A DNA stretch of 64,000 bases from Streptomyces sp. LHD-70 (GTDB lineage: Bacteria; Actinomycetota; Actinomycetes; Streptomycetales; Streptomycetaceae). Where the stretch lies: the NCBI RefSeq assembly GCF_031157275.1, contig NZ_JAVIFW010000005.1, positions 248,001-312,000 of the forward strand. The letters are read 5' to 3'. The translations under genes were made by a program, and so were the position numbers. Shown here piece after piece: positions 1 through 7,686 of this stretch (positions are counted from its first letter, which is position 1; each line of letters starts with the position of its first letter). The notes under the pieces are model-generated. The model ran no database searches, was not told where the DNA came from, and saw only the letters and a program-made list of their open reading frames with translations.

Positions 1-282
1 CTGCGTCGCGAACCACGGCCGGTCCGCCTCCAGGTCGGCGGCGACCAGACGGGCCGTACAGCCGCCCCTGATCCGGCGCGCGGCGGACACCTCGCGCGCG
101 AACCGCGACCGGAACTCCTGGTCCTCGGCCAGATCGGGCCGGATCACCTTCAGGGCGACCCGCTGGCCGCGCCGGTCGGAGCCGAGGTAGACGACGCCCA
201 TGCCGCCCGCGCCGAGCCGCCGGTGCAGCCGGAACGAGCCGACGACACGCGGATCCTCGCGCCGGAGCCGCATCATCGCCAT
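1..282 (-). CDS. Ser/Thr protein kinase, N-terminal part (cut by window edge)
   Basis: The reverse strand encodes the first ~94 residues of a Hanks-type serine/threonine kinase and runs off the left edge. The glycine-rich ATP loop (LGAGGMGVVYLG) and the VALK segment carrying the ATP-anchoring lysine are both visible, followed by the start of helix C. Such kinases in actinomycetes are usually PknB-like and often membrane-anchored, but the C-terminal half lies outside the window, so anchor and substrate are unknown. Three in-frame ATG codons lie within 12 bases (282, 276 and 273); the outermost is used here, and the inner one gives the common MRLRREDPR start. Confidence 0.85.
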   Translation of the reverse strand, partial: MAMMRLRREDPRVVGSFRLHRRLGAGGMGVVYLGSDRRGQRVALKVIRPDLAEDQEFRSRFAREVSAARRIRGGCTARLVAADLEADRPWFATQ

Positions 283-499
283 CCGAATCCCTGCCGCCTC
301 GTCACCTGTTGCCCTGACCAATTGACGTGCCACAGCTTACGTATCCGCGCCCGCGTGCGCTCATAGGCCGCGCCTTCGCGGCCAGGTCGATTGTCAGTGC
401 CGGGTGGGAAAATCGAAGCGTGGTCAGGAGAGTTGGCCGCCGGGGCAGTTGGGCCTGCGGCGGACCTCAACGCACCGTCGCACAAGGGGGATTGACGCC

Positions 500-778
500 A
501 TGAAGGGTGACCGGGTCGAGATAGTGGTGGACGCCGGAGACACGACAAGGACGTACGAGGTGGTGGCGAGCCGAGCCGGCCGCCGGGTGGAGACCAGCGT
601 CCGCAGGGGAGTGGTGGAAGTGAGCGAAGTCACGCGCAACGGCACCGCGGTGCGCACGGCCCGCTTCATGGCGGCCCGCGTGCTCGCCCTCGTCGAACAG
701 CCCGTCCCGCGCGAGGACACATCCGAGACAGAGGAAGGCCGATCCGCCCGCCCCCTCCGGGAAGACCCCAGGTCCTAG
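500..778 (+). CDS. Small conserved hypothetical protein (92 aa)
   Basis: The protein is 92 residues. The ATG at 500 is preceded by an AAGGGGG ribosome-binding site about 9 bases upstream, which is why the longer in-frame extension to 404 is not used. The N-terminal two thirds alternate charged and hydrophobic residues (VEIVVDAGDTTRTYEV) and look like a small beta-rich domain; the last 25 residues are acidic and probably disordered. No Cys, no membrane segment and no catalytic motif is visible. It reads divergently from the kinase gene. I do not recognise the family; it resembles the short conserved hypotheticals common in Streptomyces. Confidence 0.7.
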   Translation: MKGDRVEIVVDAGDTTRTYEVVASRAGRRVETSVRRGVVEVSEVTRNGTAVRTARFMAARVLALVEQPVPREDTSETEEGRSARPLREDPRS

Positions 779-966
779 ACCCCCATCTCCACCCAGGGGA
801 GTACGAATCACGTCCCCGGGTCATCCTGCGGGAGGCCCGCCAATCGGTACGAGGGCATGACGTCACGGCCCGCTCCCGCCCCTAGATTTGAGGTCAAGCG
901 GCGGGTGCAGCACTCGTCCCCCGAGGTCAAGCACCCGCCGCTGCCAGAGACGACAGGAGAGGGACC

Positions 967-1173
967 ATGGCGGACACGGCAGCGCGGACAGTCCTCCGCA
1001 CGCAGGGACGCAAGGCTTACGCCGCGTTCGGCGGCCGCCGTTCCGGCACCCGTCACCCCTTGGTGGCGACGGCCATGGTGCTTCCCCTGGCGGCCCTGCT
1101 CGTAGTCGTCTTCGGCGGCTGGGAAGCAGTGGTCACACAAGCGTCGTCCGTGGGCGTGATGCTGGGGCGCTGA
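967..1173 (+). CDS. Small single-pass membrane protein (68 aa)
   Basis: A 68-residue protein starts at ATG 967 behind a GGAGAGGG ribosome-binding site. Residues 1-32 are basic and soluble (six Arg or Lys), followed by one hydrophobic span of about 20 residues (LVATAMVLPLAALLVVVFGG) and a short tail. The positive-inside pattern suggests the N terminus faces the cytoplasm. A perfect 16-bp hairpin terminator follows about 90 bases downstream, so the gene is probably monocistronic. Function is unknown. Confidence 0.6.
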   Translation: MADTAARTVLRTQGRKAYAAFGGRRSGTRHPLVATAMVLPLAALLVVVFGGWEAVVTQASSVGVMLGR

Positions 1174-1260
1174 GCGGCACCCCAGGCCCGGAAGAGCGGT
1201 CCGGGCGGGGACATCCGGCCATGAAACCCCGTGGGGACGGGGGTGCGGCGGACGGCACCG

Positions 1261-1297
1261 AAATGCCCGCGCAGCTGGGGAGCTGCGCGGGCATTTT
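1261..1297 (+). terminator. Strong intrinsic terminator
   Basis: A perfect 16-bp inverted repeat (1261-1276 against 1281-1296) encloses a GGGG loop and ends in TTTT. It closes the 967-1173 gene; because the left arm begins with AAA, it could also work on the opposite strand. Confidence 0.85.
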
Positions 1298-1396
1298 CCT
1301 GTCCGGGGGACAGGGACGATCTGCCCGGACGTCGGCGTAGGCTCGCAGGTCGGCGCGCTCGACCGCGCCGCGCCAGGGCAGACCACAGGGGGATCC

Positions 1397-2353
1397 GTGA
1401 GCACTTCCGTCACGCGGGCGCTGACCGCCACCGCCAGAACGGCGGCCCACGGCCCGTATGCGGAGTGCGCCTGCCCCGCCCGCCCCACGGTCCTCGCCGA
1501 CCGCGACGACGGCACCGTCGTACGCCACGGCGCCACCGTCGCGAAGGCCCACGCCCGGGACGCCGACCGCCCCCGGCTCGCGACCCGCCTCGCCGTCGCC
1601 GCCCACCCCGCCCTGTCCGACGTCCTGCTCGCCCCGCTGAACCTCCCCGCCACCGAACTCGACGGCCGCCCGGTCACGTTCTGGCCGTACGGCACCCCCC
1701 TGGACCCCGACGCTCCGCAGTCCGCGCCCTGGGAAGAGGTCGGCGCACTCCTCGCCCGCCTGCACGCCACCCCTGTCGAGGCCCTGCCCGGCCCTCTCCC
1801 GGCGATGCGCGGCCCGCACAAGGCCGCCCTGGCCGTGTCCCGGATGCGCCGCGCCCGCCCGCCCGAGCCGGTCGCCGCCGTCGTCGAACGCGCCTGGTCC
1901 GCCCTGCCGCCCTGGGCCCGCGCCGAGTCCGCACCGCCAGGACCGGCCCACCTCTGCCACGGCGACCTGCACCTCGGCCAACTCGTCCGGCACCCGGGCG
2001 CGCACGGTCGCTGGCTCCTCATCGACGTGGACGACCTGGGCCTCGGCAACCCGGCCTGGGACCTGGCCCGCCCCGCGGCCTGGTTCGCGGCCGGACTGCT
2101 CGCCCCCGAGGAATGGCTGCGCTTCATCGGGGCCTACGCGGCGGCAGCGGGCCCGGCCGTCCCCTCCGAGACGGACCCCTGGCCCGTACTCGACGTCCCC
2201 GCGCGTGCCCTCACCGTCCAGACCGCGGCCCTCGCCGTGGCCAAGGCGACCGTCGCACGCCGTGATCTCGACGAGATAGAGCTGGCCCTCCTCGACGCCT
2301 GCGACCGAATGGCCGCCGTACCGCCGGAGTTGCCCGCCGAGGCCGCCAAGTAG
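1397..2353 (+). CDS. Aminoglycoside phosphotransferase (APH) family kinase
   Basis: The 318-residue protein has the APH/choline-kinase fold signature in its C-terminal half: the catalytic loop HGDLHLGQ, and about 20 residues later IDVDDLGLGNPAWDLAR, which supplies the metal-binding Asp. The N-terminal lobe is short and lacks an obvious glycine-rich loop, as is usual for APH enzymes. Family members phosphorylate aminoglycosides, sugars or other small hydroxyl compounds; nothing here identifies the substrate and no resistance context is present, so a metabolic kinase is at least as likely. The start is GTG 1397, preceded by a GGGGGATCC ribosome-binding region; a TAGGCT -10-like hexamer lies near 1337. 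Confidence 0.85.
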   Translation: MSTSVTRALTATARTAAHGPYAECACPARPTVLADRDDGTVVRHGATVAKAHARDADRPRLATRLAVAAHPALSDVLLAPLNLPATELDGRPVTFWPYGTPLDPDAPQSAPWEEVGALLARLHATPVEALPGPLPAMRGPHKAALAVSRMRRARPPEPVAAVVERAWSALPPWARAESAPPGPAHLCHGDLHLGQLVRHPGAHGRWLLIDVDDLGLGNPAWDLARPAAWFAAGLLAPEEWLRFIGAYAAAAGPAVPSETDPWPVLDVPARALTVQTAALAVAKATVARRDLDEIELALLDACDRMAAVPPELPAEAAK

Positions 2354-2423
2354 GGTTTCCACCAAGGCGACCGGGCACCGGTCCCGGTGAAGCAGTCCCG
2401 ACCGGCGAGGAGTTGAGCCGACG

Positions 2424-2729
2424 ATGCAGTGTCCCAAGTGCCGTGCACCCATGCAGACGTACAACCGCAACGGCGTCCAGATAGAGCAGTGCAACGGCTG
2501 CCGGGGGATCTTCCTCGACTACGGCGAGCTGGAGGCCCTGACCCGCCTGGAGTCGCAGTGGGCCCAGCAGGCCCCGCCCGCGGCCCCGCCGGCCGCCCCG
2601 GCCCCGGCGCCCGCCCCGCAGGCCTACCCGGCCGCGCAGCCCCCGGCCTGGGGCGCCCCGCACCCGGGCCACGGCCACCACGGCCACTACCGGCAGAAGA
2701 GCTTCGGCCGGATGCTGTTCTCGTCCTGA
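2424..2729 (+). CDS. zf-TFIIB zinc-ribbon protein
   Basis: A 101-residue protein opens with a compact zinc ribbon: CPKC (Cys3, Cys6) and CNGC (Cys23, Cys26), followed by RGIFLDYGELEAL, the conserved helix of the zf-TFIIB domain (PF13453). The rest is Ala/Pro-rich linker and a His-rich tail (HPGHGHHGHY), which could bind metal or simply be disordered. Proteins of this type are widespread in Streptomyces and have no firmly assigned role. The gene lies about 70 bases after the APH-like kinase and may be co-transcribed with it. The start is ATG 2424. Confidence 0.85.
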   Translation: MQCPKCRAPMQTYNRNGVQIEQCNGCRGIFLDYGELEALTRLESQWAQQAPPAAPPAAPAPAPAPQAYPAAQPPAWGAPHPGHGHHGHYRQKSFGRMLFSS

Positions 2730-2739
2730 CGCTCGGGAG

Positions 2740-2762
2740 GGCTCGGGCACACCGCCCGAGCC
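2740..2762 (+). terminator. GC-rich hairpin after the zinc-ribbon gene
   Basis: A perfect 9-bp stem (GGCTCGGGC / GCCCGAGCC) with a 5-base loop lies 11 bases after the stop codon. There is no T-run, as is common for Streptomyces terminators. Confidence 0.55.
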
Positions 2763-2817
2763 CCAGCGTCCCCGGACACCCGTACAAGAGAGCCCCTTGC
2801 GCCCGTACGAGCACGAA

Positions 2818-2847
2818 GAAGCCCCCGACCAGAAGGCCGGGGGCTTC
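2818..2847 (-). terminator. Terminator of the tRNA operon
   Basis: A perfect 10-bp stem (2818-2827 against 2838-2847) is followed on the minus strand by a T-containing tail (TTCG). It lies just downstream of the last tRNA-Val gene in the direction of tRNA transcription. Confidence 0.75.
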
Positions 2848-2856
2848 AACTACGCG

Positions 2857-2928
2857 TGGACGATACTGGGATTGAACCAGTGACCTCTTCCGTGTCAGGG
2901 AAGCGCTCTCCCGCTGAGCTAATCGTCC
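2857..2928 (-). tRNA. tRNA-Val (GAC), copy 3 of the cluster
   Basis: A complete 72-nt cloverleaf on the minus strand: acceptor GGACGAT/ATCGTCC, D-loop AGCGGGA, anticodon loop CTGACAC (anticodon GAC), T-loop TTCAATC and discriminator A. The 3' CCA is not encoded. It is the last gene of a five-tRNA operon read Gly-Cys-Val-Val-Val. Confidence 0.97.
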
Positions 2929-2963
2929 TCGAGACCATGAACCCGGAGGTCATGGGCGTTGCG

Positions 2964-3035
2964 TGCGCGATACTGGGATTGAACCAGTGACCTCTTCCGT
3001 GTCAGGGAAGCGCTCTCCCGCTGAGCTAATCGCGC
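2964..3035 (-). tRNA. tRNA-Val (GAC), copy 2 of the cluster
   Basis: A 72-nt cloverleaf with the same body and anticodon (GAC) as its neighbours. The acceptor stem differs (GCGCGAT/ATCGCGC instead of GGACGAT/ATCGTCC), with compensating changes on both strands of the stem. CCA is not encoded. Confidence 0.97.
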
Positions 3036-3068
3036 GGAGCCCGTGCAGCGTACAGGAGTACCGGGCAG

Positions 3069-3140
3069 TGGACGATACTGGGATTGAACCAGTGACCTCT
3101 TCCGTGTCAGGGAAGCGCTCTCCCGCTGAGCTAATCGTCC
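3069..3140 (-). tRNA. tRNA-Val (GAC), copy 1 of the cluster
   Basis: A 72-nt cloverleaf identical in sequence to the copy at 2857-2928 (acceptor GGACGAT, anticodon GAC). CCA is not encoded. It lies directly after tRNA-Cys in the transcript. Confidence 0.97.
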
Positions 3141-3141
3141 T

Positions 3142-3215
3142 TGGAGGTGGAGACGGGATTTGAACCCGTGTAGACGGCTTTGCAGGCCGTTGCCTCGCCT
3201 CTCGGCCACTCCACC
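3142..3215 (-). tRNA. tRNA-Cys (GCA)
   Basis: The minus strand gives acceptor GGTGGAG/CTCCACC, anticodon loop with GCA, T-loop TTCAAAT and discriminator T, as expected for cysteine tRNA. Unlike the valine and glycine genes here, the 3' CCA is encoded (included in the coordinates, 74 nt). Confidence 0.96.
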
Positions 3216-3252
3216 AGGAGCGTGGGAGTTCGGGAAGATCCCCCACATCCTG

Positions 3253-3325
3253 AGCGGACGACCAGGTTCGAACTGGCGACCTCAACCTTGGCAAGGTTGC
3301 GCTCTACCAACTGAGCTACGTCCGC
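3253..3325 (-). tRNA. tRNA-Gly (GCC)
   Basis: A 73-nt cloverleaf: acceptor GCGGACG/CGTCCGC, anticodon GCC in the loop CTTGCCAAG, T-loop TTCGAAC and discriminator T. CCA is not encoded. It is the first tRNA of the minus-strand operon; its promoter should lie in 3326-3470, shared with the divergent pabB. Confidence 0.97.
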
Positions 3326-3470
3326 TTGCTCTCCGAGGCGCTTGGCGCGTCCCGGCGACGTGTTGAACTCTAGCGGATTCCGGGCCAGGTACAAAAATGC
3401 GTTTGCGCAGCGTGCTGCGCTGCCACCCGGCCCGGGGCGGTCCGCGGCACGCCGCCATAGACTCGCAGCC

Positions 3471-4535
3471 GTGCACAACGCCCCGTCCATGCTCTCGCCG
3501 TACCCCCCGATGGCACGTTTCGGCAGCCTGGTGGCCACCGACCTGCGTGATGTCACCAGCGACCCCACGGCCCTCGACTCCTCCGGCTTCTGGGCCGTGA
3601 CCGCGGACTTCGAAGGGCGCCTCGTCTGCGCCCGCTTCGACCGCGTACGCGAGGAACCCGTGCCGCTCCCGGCGCCCGGCCGCTGGCACGGCCCGGCCGC
3701 CGGCGACTGGACGACATCGCTCGACCGCGCCGCGTACACGGCGGGTGTACGCCGCATCCGCGAACACATCGCGGCCGGCGAGGTCTACCAGGCCAACCTC
3801 TGCCGCGTGCTCTCCGCGCCGCTCCCGCAGGACGCCGACGTGGACGCCCTCACCGCCCTCCTCGCCCGCGGCAACCCCGCCCCTTACGCGGGCACGATCC
3901 GCATACCCGGGCACGGCGTCGAGATAGCCACCGCCTCGCCCGAACTCTTCCTGCGCAGGCGCGGGAAGATCGTCGAGTCCGGGCCGATCAAGGGCACCGG
4001 GCGGACCGAGGCCGATCTGCTCGACAAGGACCACGCCGAGAACGTGATGATCGTCGACCTGGTCCGCAACGACCTGGGACGGGTCTGCGCCACCGGCTCC
4101 GTGACCGTCCCCGAACTCTGCGTCGTCGAGAAGCACCCCGGCCTCGTGCACCTCGTCTCCACGGTCCGCGGAGAGATCGCCGAGGGCGCCGGCTGGGCGG
4201 AGCTGCTCGCCGCGACCTTCCCGCCCGGTTCCGTCACCGGGGCCCCCAAGTCCAGCGCGCTGCGGATCATCGACGCCCTGGAGACCGCGCCCCGAGGCCC
4301 GTACTGCGGCGGCATCGGCTGGGTCGACGCGGACCGCGGCACCGGCGAACTGGCCGTCGGCATCCGCACCTTCTGGGCCGACCGCGCCGACGGCGTGCTC
4401 CGCTTCGGTACCGGCGCCGGCATCACCTGGGGCTCCGACCCCGAGCGCGAGTGGCGGGAGACCGAGCTCAAGGCGGCGCGACTGCTCGCGGTAGCGTCGG
4501 GAACGTACGACGCACTAGGAGGAAGCCTCACGTGA
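3471..4535 (+). CDS. pabB: Aminodeoxychorismate synthase component I (PabB)
   Basis: The 354-residue protein is a chorismate-binding enzyme that makes 4-amino-4-deoxychorismate for folate. It carries the core signatures in order: EVYQANLCR, PELFLRR, PIKGT, NVMIVDLVRNDLG, VHLVSTV, PPGSVTGAPK and PYCGGIGWV. The lysine of PIKGT is typical of PabB, whereas anthranilate synthase TrpE usually has PIAGT. The N-terminal lobe is shorter than in the E. coli enzyme. GTG 3471 is chosen; an upstream in-frame TTG at 3342 would run into the tRNA promoter region. The stop overlaps the next gene start (GTGA), so pabB and pabC are translationally coupled. No glutaminase (PabA) gene is adjacent. Confidence 0.9.
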   Translation: MHNAPSMLSPYPPMARFGSLVATDLRDVTSDPTALDSSGFWAVTADFEGRLVCARFDRVREEPVPLPAPGRWHGPAAGDWTTSLDRAAYTAGVRRIREHIAAGEVYQANLCRVLSAPLPQDADVDALTALLARGNPAPYAGTIRIPGHGVEIATASPELFLRRRGKIVESGPIKGTGRTEADLLDKDHAENVMIVDLVRNDLGRVCATGSVTVPELCVVEKHPGLVHLVSTVRGEIAEGAGWAELLAATFPPGSVTGAPKSSALRIIDALETAPRGPYCGGIGWVDADRGTGELAVGIRTFWADRADGVLRFGTGAGITWGSDPEREWRETELKAARLLAVASGTYDALGGSLT

Positions 4536-5353
4536 AGATCTGGCTCAACGGCGGGCTGCAGGAGCTCGACACGGCACGGGTGTCGGTCCTCGACCACGGA
4601 CTGACCGTGGGCGACGGCGTCTTCGAGACGCTCAAGGCCACCGAGGGACGGGCCTTCGCGCTCACCCGCCACCTCGACCGCCTCGCCCGCTCCGCACGCG
4701 GACTCGGCCTGCCCGAGCCCGACCTCGACGAGGTGCGCCGCGCCTGCGCCGCCGTGCTCGAGGCCAATCCGATGCCGCTCGGCCGGCTGCGCATCACGTA
4801 CACCGGTGGCCTCTCGCCGCTCGGCTCCGACCGGGGCGATCAGGGCCAGACCCTCGTCGTCGCGCTCGGTGAGACGGACCGCCGCCCGGACAGCACCGCG
4901 GTGATCACCGTGCCCTGGACGCGCAACGAACGCGGCGCGCTCACCGGCCTGAAGACCACCTCGTACGCGGAGAACGTGGTCGCACTCGCGCGGGCGAGCG
5001 AAGCGGGGGCCAGCGAGGCGCTGTTCGCGAACACCGTGGGGCAGCTCTGCGAGGGCACCGGCTCCAACGTCTTCGTCGTGCTCGACGGCGAGATCCACAC
5101 CCCGCCCGTCGCCTCCGGCTGCCTCGCCGGGATCACCCGTGCCCTGGCCGTCGAGTGGACCGGCGCCCGCGAGAGCGACCTGCCGCTCGACGTGCTCGAC
5201 CGCGCCGACGAGGTGTTCCTGACGTCCACGCTCCGTGACGTCCAGGCCGTCCACCGCGTCGACGACCGTCAACTCCCGGGCGTCCCGGGCCCGGTGACCG
5301 CCAAGGCCATGCGGATCTTCGACGAGCGCTCGGGCGCCGACCTCGACCCGTGA
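4532..5353 (+). CDS. pabC: Aminodeoxychorismate lyase, class IV aminotransferase fold (PabC)
   Basis: The 273-residue protein belongs to the PLP fold-type IV family (aminodeoxychorismate lyase, branched-chain and D-amino acid aminotransferases). It shows DHGLTVGDGVFETL at the N terminus, LKTTSYAENVVALARA with the PLP-binding lysine (LK), ANTVGQLCEGTGSNVFV and VASGCLAGITR. Coupling to pabB makes 4-amino-4-deoxychorismate lyase (releasing pyruvate and p-aminobenzoate) the best call; the family alone does not exclude an aminotransferase. The GTG start at 4532 overlaps the pabB stop as GTGA, with AGGAGG at 4517-4522. Confidence 0.87.
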   Translation: MKIWLNGGLQELDTARVSVLDHGLTVGDGVFETLKATEGRAFALTRHLDRLARSARGLGLPEPDLDEVRRACAAVLEANPMPLGRLRITYTGGLSPLGSDRGDQGQTLVVALGETDRRPDSTAVITVPWTRNERGALTGLKTTSYAENVVALARASEAGASEALFANTVGQLCEGTGSNVFVVLDGEIHTPPVASGCLAGITRALAVEWTGARESDLPLDVLDRADEVFLTSTLRDVQAVHRVDDRQLPGVPGPVTAKAMRIFDERSGADLDP

Positions 5354-5414
5354 GCGGACCCGCCGCGTCCCAAATCGGATGACGAAGGGCCCGGCAGCGG
5401 GTAGAAACCCCGTG

Positions 5415-6242
5415 ATGACCACGACTCTGCGGCCGACCGGGCCGATCCAGCGCGATACGGACGGAGTGCGTTCACGCACCTACCAGGTGTGCGTGAACAG
5501 CCGCCCCGTGGGCACCACCGAGATCGCCACGCACGCCGTCTTCGGCCCCACCGTGGGCCACCTCCGGTACCTCGCGATCGACGAGCCGGACCGGCGCCGC
5601 GGCCGCGGCACGGTCGCCGCGCTCGCCGCCGAGGAGGTGCTGCGCGGCTGGGGCTGCACCCGTGTCGAGGCGGCGGTCCCGGCCGCGGCCCCGGCGGCCC
5701 TGAGCCTCGCCACGGCCCTCGGGTACGTGGAGCGCAACCGCCGCATGGCCAAGCCGCTCCCCGCCGCGGGACCGCCCGGACTCCCGCCGGGCAGCACGGC
5801 ACGGCCGATGTCCGACTCCGAGTACGTGCCGTGGCTGACCCACGCCAAGGCCTCGTACGCACGCACCTGGATCGACCGCGGCGTCCCCGAGGACCAGGCC
5901 CGCGCCAAGTCCGACGACGACCACGCCCGCCTCCTGCCGGACGGCCCGGCCACGCCCGGCATGCTCCTGCACGTCCTCGCGCACGAGGGAGCGGACGTCG
6001 GCACGCTGTGGCTGGCGCTGCAGGACGACGGCGCGTTCGTCTTCGACGTCGAGGTGTACGAGCGGCACCGCGGGCACGGTCACGGCCGCTCGCTGATGCT
6101 CCTCGCCGAGCGCGAGGCCGCCCGCGAGGGCGCGAGCACCATCGGCCTGAACGTCTTCGCGGGCAACACCCCGGCCCTGCGCCTGTACGAGTCGCTCGAC
6201 TACCAGCCGCTCTCGTACTACCTCTACAAACCCCTGCTCTGA
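5415..6242 (+). CDS. GNAT acetyltransferase with two GNAT-like halves
   Basis: The 275-residue protein contains two acetyltransferase-like modules. The N-terminal half has YLAIDEPDRRRGRGTVAALA, matching strand 4 plus the acetyl-CoA-binding R/Q-x-x-G-x-G/A loop. The C-terminal half has VEVYERHRGHGHGRSLMLLA, and then the classic NVFAGNTPALRLYESLDYQP (GNAT motif B). The C-terminal half looks catalytic; the N-terminal one may be structural. The substrate is unknown. ATG 5415 is used; GTG 5412 is an equal alternative. The gene runs convergently into the DsbA-like gene with only 30 bases between the stops. Confidence 0.85.
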   Translation: MTTTLRPTGPIQRDTDGVRSRTYQVCVNSRPVGTTEIATHAVFGPTVGHLRYLAIDEPDRRRGRGTVAALAAEEVLRGWGCTRVEAAVPAAAPAALSLATALGYVERNRRMAKPLPAAGPPGLPPGSTARPMSDSEYVPWLTHAKASYARTWIDRGVPEDQARAKSDDDHARLLPDGPATPGMLLHVLAHEGADVGTLWLALQDDGAFVFDVEVYERHRGHGHGRSLMLLAEREAAREGASTIGLNVFAGNTPALRLYESLDYQPLSYYLYKPLL

Positions 6243-6272
6243 CTCAGGGGCCGCCGGCGGTCCGGAGCCAGG

Positions 6273-6791
6273 TCAGTCGGCGAGCAGCCGGTCGACGATC
6301 TCCTCGATCCGCTCCCGCAGCCCGTCCTGGCTCTTCCCGCCGTCGAGCCGCTCGCCGTCGATGACGTACGTGGGGGTGCCGGTGACGCCGATCGCCTTGC
6401 CCTCGGCCTGGTCGGCGTCGACGATCAGGATGTGCCGGCCGTCGATCAGCGCGGTGTCCAACTCCTCGGCGTCCAGGCCGATTTCGCGGGCCACGTCGAT
6501 GAGCAGCGCCTCACCCTTGCGGTCGAACTCCTCGACGCGGGCGAGCACGGCCTCCACATACGGCCAGGCCTGGCCCTGCTCCGCGGCCTCCTCGGCGGCC
6601 TGGGCGGCGGCGAAGGCGTGCTTGTGCTTCTCCAGCGGGAAGTGCCGCAGCCGCAGTTCGAGCCGGTCGCCGTAGCGGGCGCGCAGGGCGCGGACGTCGT
6701 CGAGGGCGGAGCGGCAGTCGGGGCACTGGAGCTCGCACCAGATGTCGAGGACGGGGCGGGCGGCGGGTTCGAGGGGAGAGGAGTCGCTCAT
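6273..6791 (-). CDS. DsbA-family thiol-disulfide protein
   Basis: The 172-residue reverse-strand protein has a thioredoxin fold with an inserted helical domain, as in DsbA/FrnE: the strand VLDIWCELQCPDC carries a CPDC redox motif, followed by LRHFPLEKHKHAF and, near the C terminus, IGVTGTPTYVIDGE with the cis-proline. No signal peptide is seen, so it probably acts in the cytoplasm like other FrnE-type proteins. The start is ATG at 6791 (MSDSSPLEPA). It faces the GNAT gene convergently and reads divergently from the membrane-protein gene at 6976. Confidence 0.87.
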   Translation of the reverse strand: MSDSSPLEPAARPVLDIWCELQCPDCRSALDDVRALRARYGDRLELRLRHFPLEKHKHAFAAAQAAEEAAEQGQAWPYVEAVLARVEEFDRKGEALLIDVAREIGLDAEELDTALIDGRHILIVDADQAEGKAIGVTGTPTYVIDGERLDGGKSQDGLRERIEEIVDRLLAD

Positions 6792-6975
6792 GGGGACAGT
6801 CTCACAGGAGTGCCGCAAGGCCCCCAACCCGGACCTGACCCCGACCCGACCCGGACCTTCGGAGGAGGCGAACCCGGAGATCTCCCTGAGGTCCGGCCGG
6901 ATCGTGGCCCCGAGGACCCCGGCCGGTGCACGATGGAGGGAGGACGTGACCCCGAGACCCCCGCTGGAGGACCGG

Positions 6976-7413
6976 ATGCTTGCCGAGACCATCTGCTCCG
7001 CCGTGTCCGCGGCAGGCCTGGGCATCGCCGCGATCACCGCGTACCGCAAGCGTTTCCTGACCGCGACCCGCATCGCGGCGTACTCGCTCGTGCCGATCGG
7101 CCTGGTCCTGACGGGGGCCGTGGAGTGGGTCTCCGACCTGGTCTTCAAGCCGAGCACCTGGATCGGCGTCGGACTGCTCGGGATCGCCTGGGCGCTGTTC
7201 ATGACGACGCGCGCGGTGGAGCGCCGCAGAGCCGTGCGCACCACCCAGGAGGACGCCGTGGCCCCGCAGGCCTCCGCCCCCTCCCTCGGCGCCGGCCGTA
7301 CGGCGGCGACGCCCACCCCGAAGCGCAAGGAGAAGCATCCCAAGCCCGGATCCGCCGCACCGGCGGAGGACTTCTCGGACATCGAAGCGATTCTGAAGAA
7401 GCACGGCATCTGA
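6976..7413 (+). CDS. Small membrane protein, 2-3 transmembrane segments
   Basis: The 145-residue protein starts at ATG 6976 with GGAGG at 6966-6970. Hydrophobic segments lie near residues 3-20, 35-53 and 60-77. The rest is a basic, Pro/Lys-rich cytoplasmic-type tail that ends in an acidic-hydrophobic helix (FSDIEAILKKHGI). That closing helix looks like a docking peptide. I recognise it only as a conserved Streptomyces membrane protein. Longer in-frame starts exist upstream but overlap the divergent gene and lack a ribosome-binding site. Confidence 0.75.
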   Translation: MLAETICSAVSAAGLGIAAITAYRKRFLTATRIAAYSLVPIGLVLTGAVEWVSDLVFKPSTWIGVGLLGIAWALFMTTRAVERRRAVRTTQEDAVAPQASAPSLGAGRTAATPTPKRKEKHPKPGSAAPAEDFSDIEAILKKHGI

Positions 7414-7509
7414 GAGCCGCCTCGAAAACCACGTGATCCGGCGAACTCCCGCTCCAGCCGGGCGTGTTGATCCTGCCCCCGCCCTGCCCTGCGCCATCAT
7501 CGCCGCGAG

Positions 7510-7662
7510 ATGCAGGAAACACCCCGGGGCCAGGTCCCCGCACCCACGTCCGAGCCGCGAGGCTGTCTCTTCGCGCTCTCCCAGCCGCCCCTGATGATCT
7601 TCCTCGGGGTGATCGGCTGCCTCCTCCTGGCGGCGGCGATGCACGACCTCTACTTCTTGTGA
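7510..7662 (+). CDS. Very small membrane protein (50 aa)
   Basis: ATG 7510 opens a 50-residue frame. A soluble head of about 25 residues with a single Cys in PRGCLFALSQPP is followed by one hydrophobic span (LMIFLGVIGCLLLAAAM) and the tail HDLYFL. The amino acid layout is what a single-pass membrane protein should have, and third codon positions are G/C-rich. The ribosome-binding site is weak (CGCGAG). It fills an otherwise empty gap between 7413 and the convergent gene ending at 7687. Confidence 0.55.
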   Translation: MQETPRGQVPAPTSEPRGCLFALSQPPLMIFLGVIGCLLLAAAMHDLYFL

Positions 7663-7686
7663 ATCCCCGCCGCTCCCGGTGGCCTC

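Noticed and set aside
391..414. TTGTCAGTG before the 92-aa gene, like the damage-promoter -35 part
   Set aside because: The base set 8 positions downstream is GAAAAT and not TAnnnT, so the -10 half is missing.
1397..2353. Aminoglycoside resistance gene
   Set aside because: Only the general APH fold is visible; there is no resistance context or close resemblance to a known resistance enzyme.
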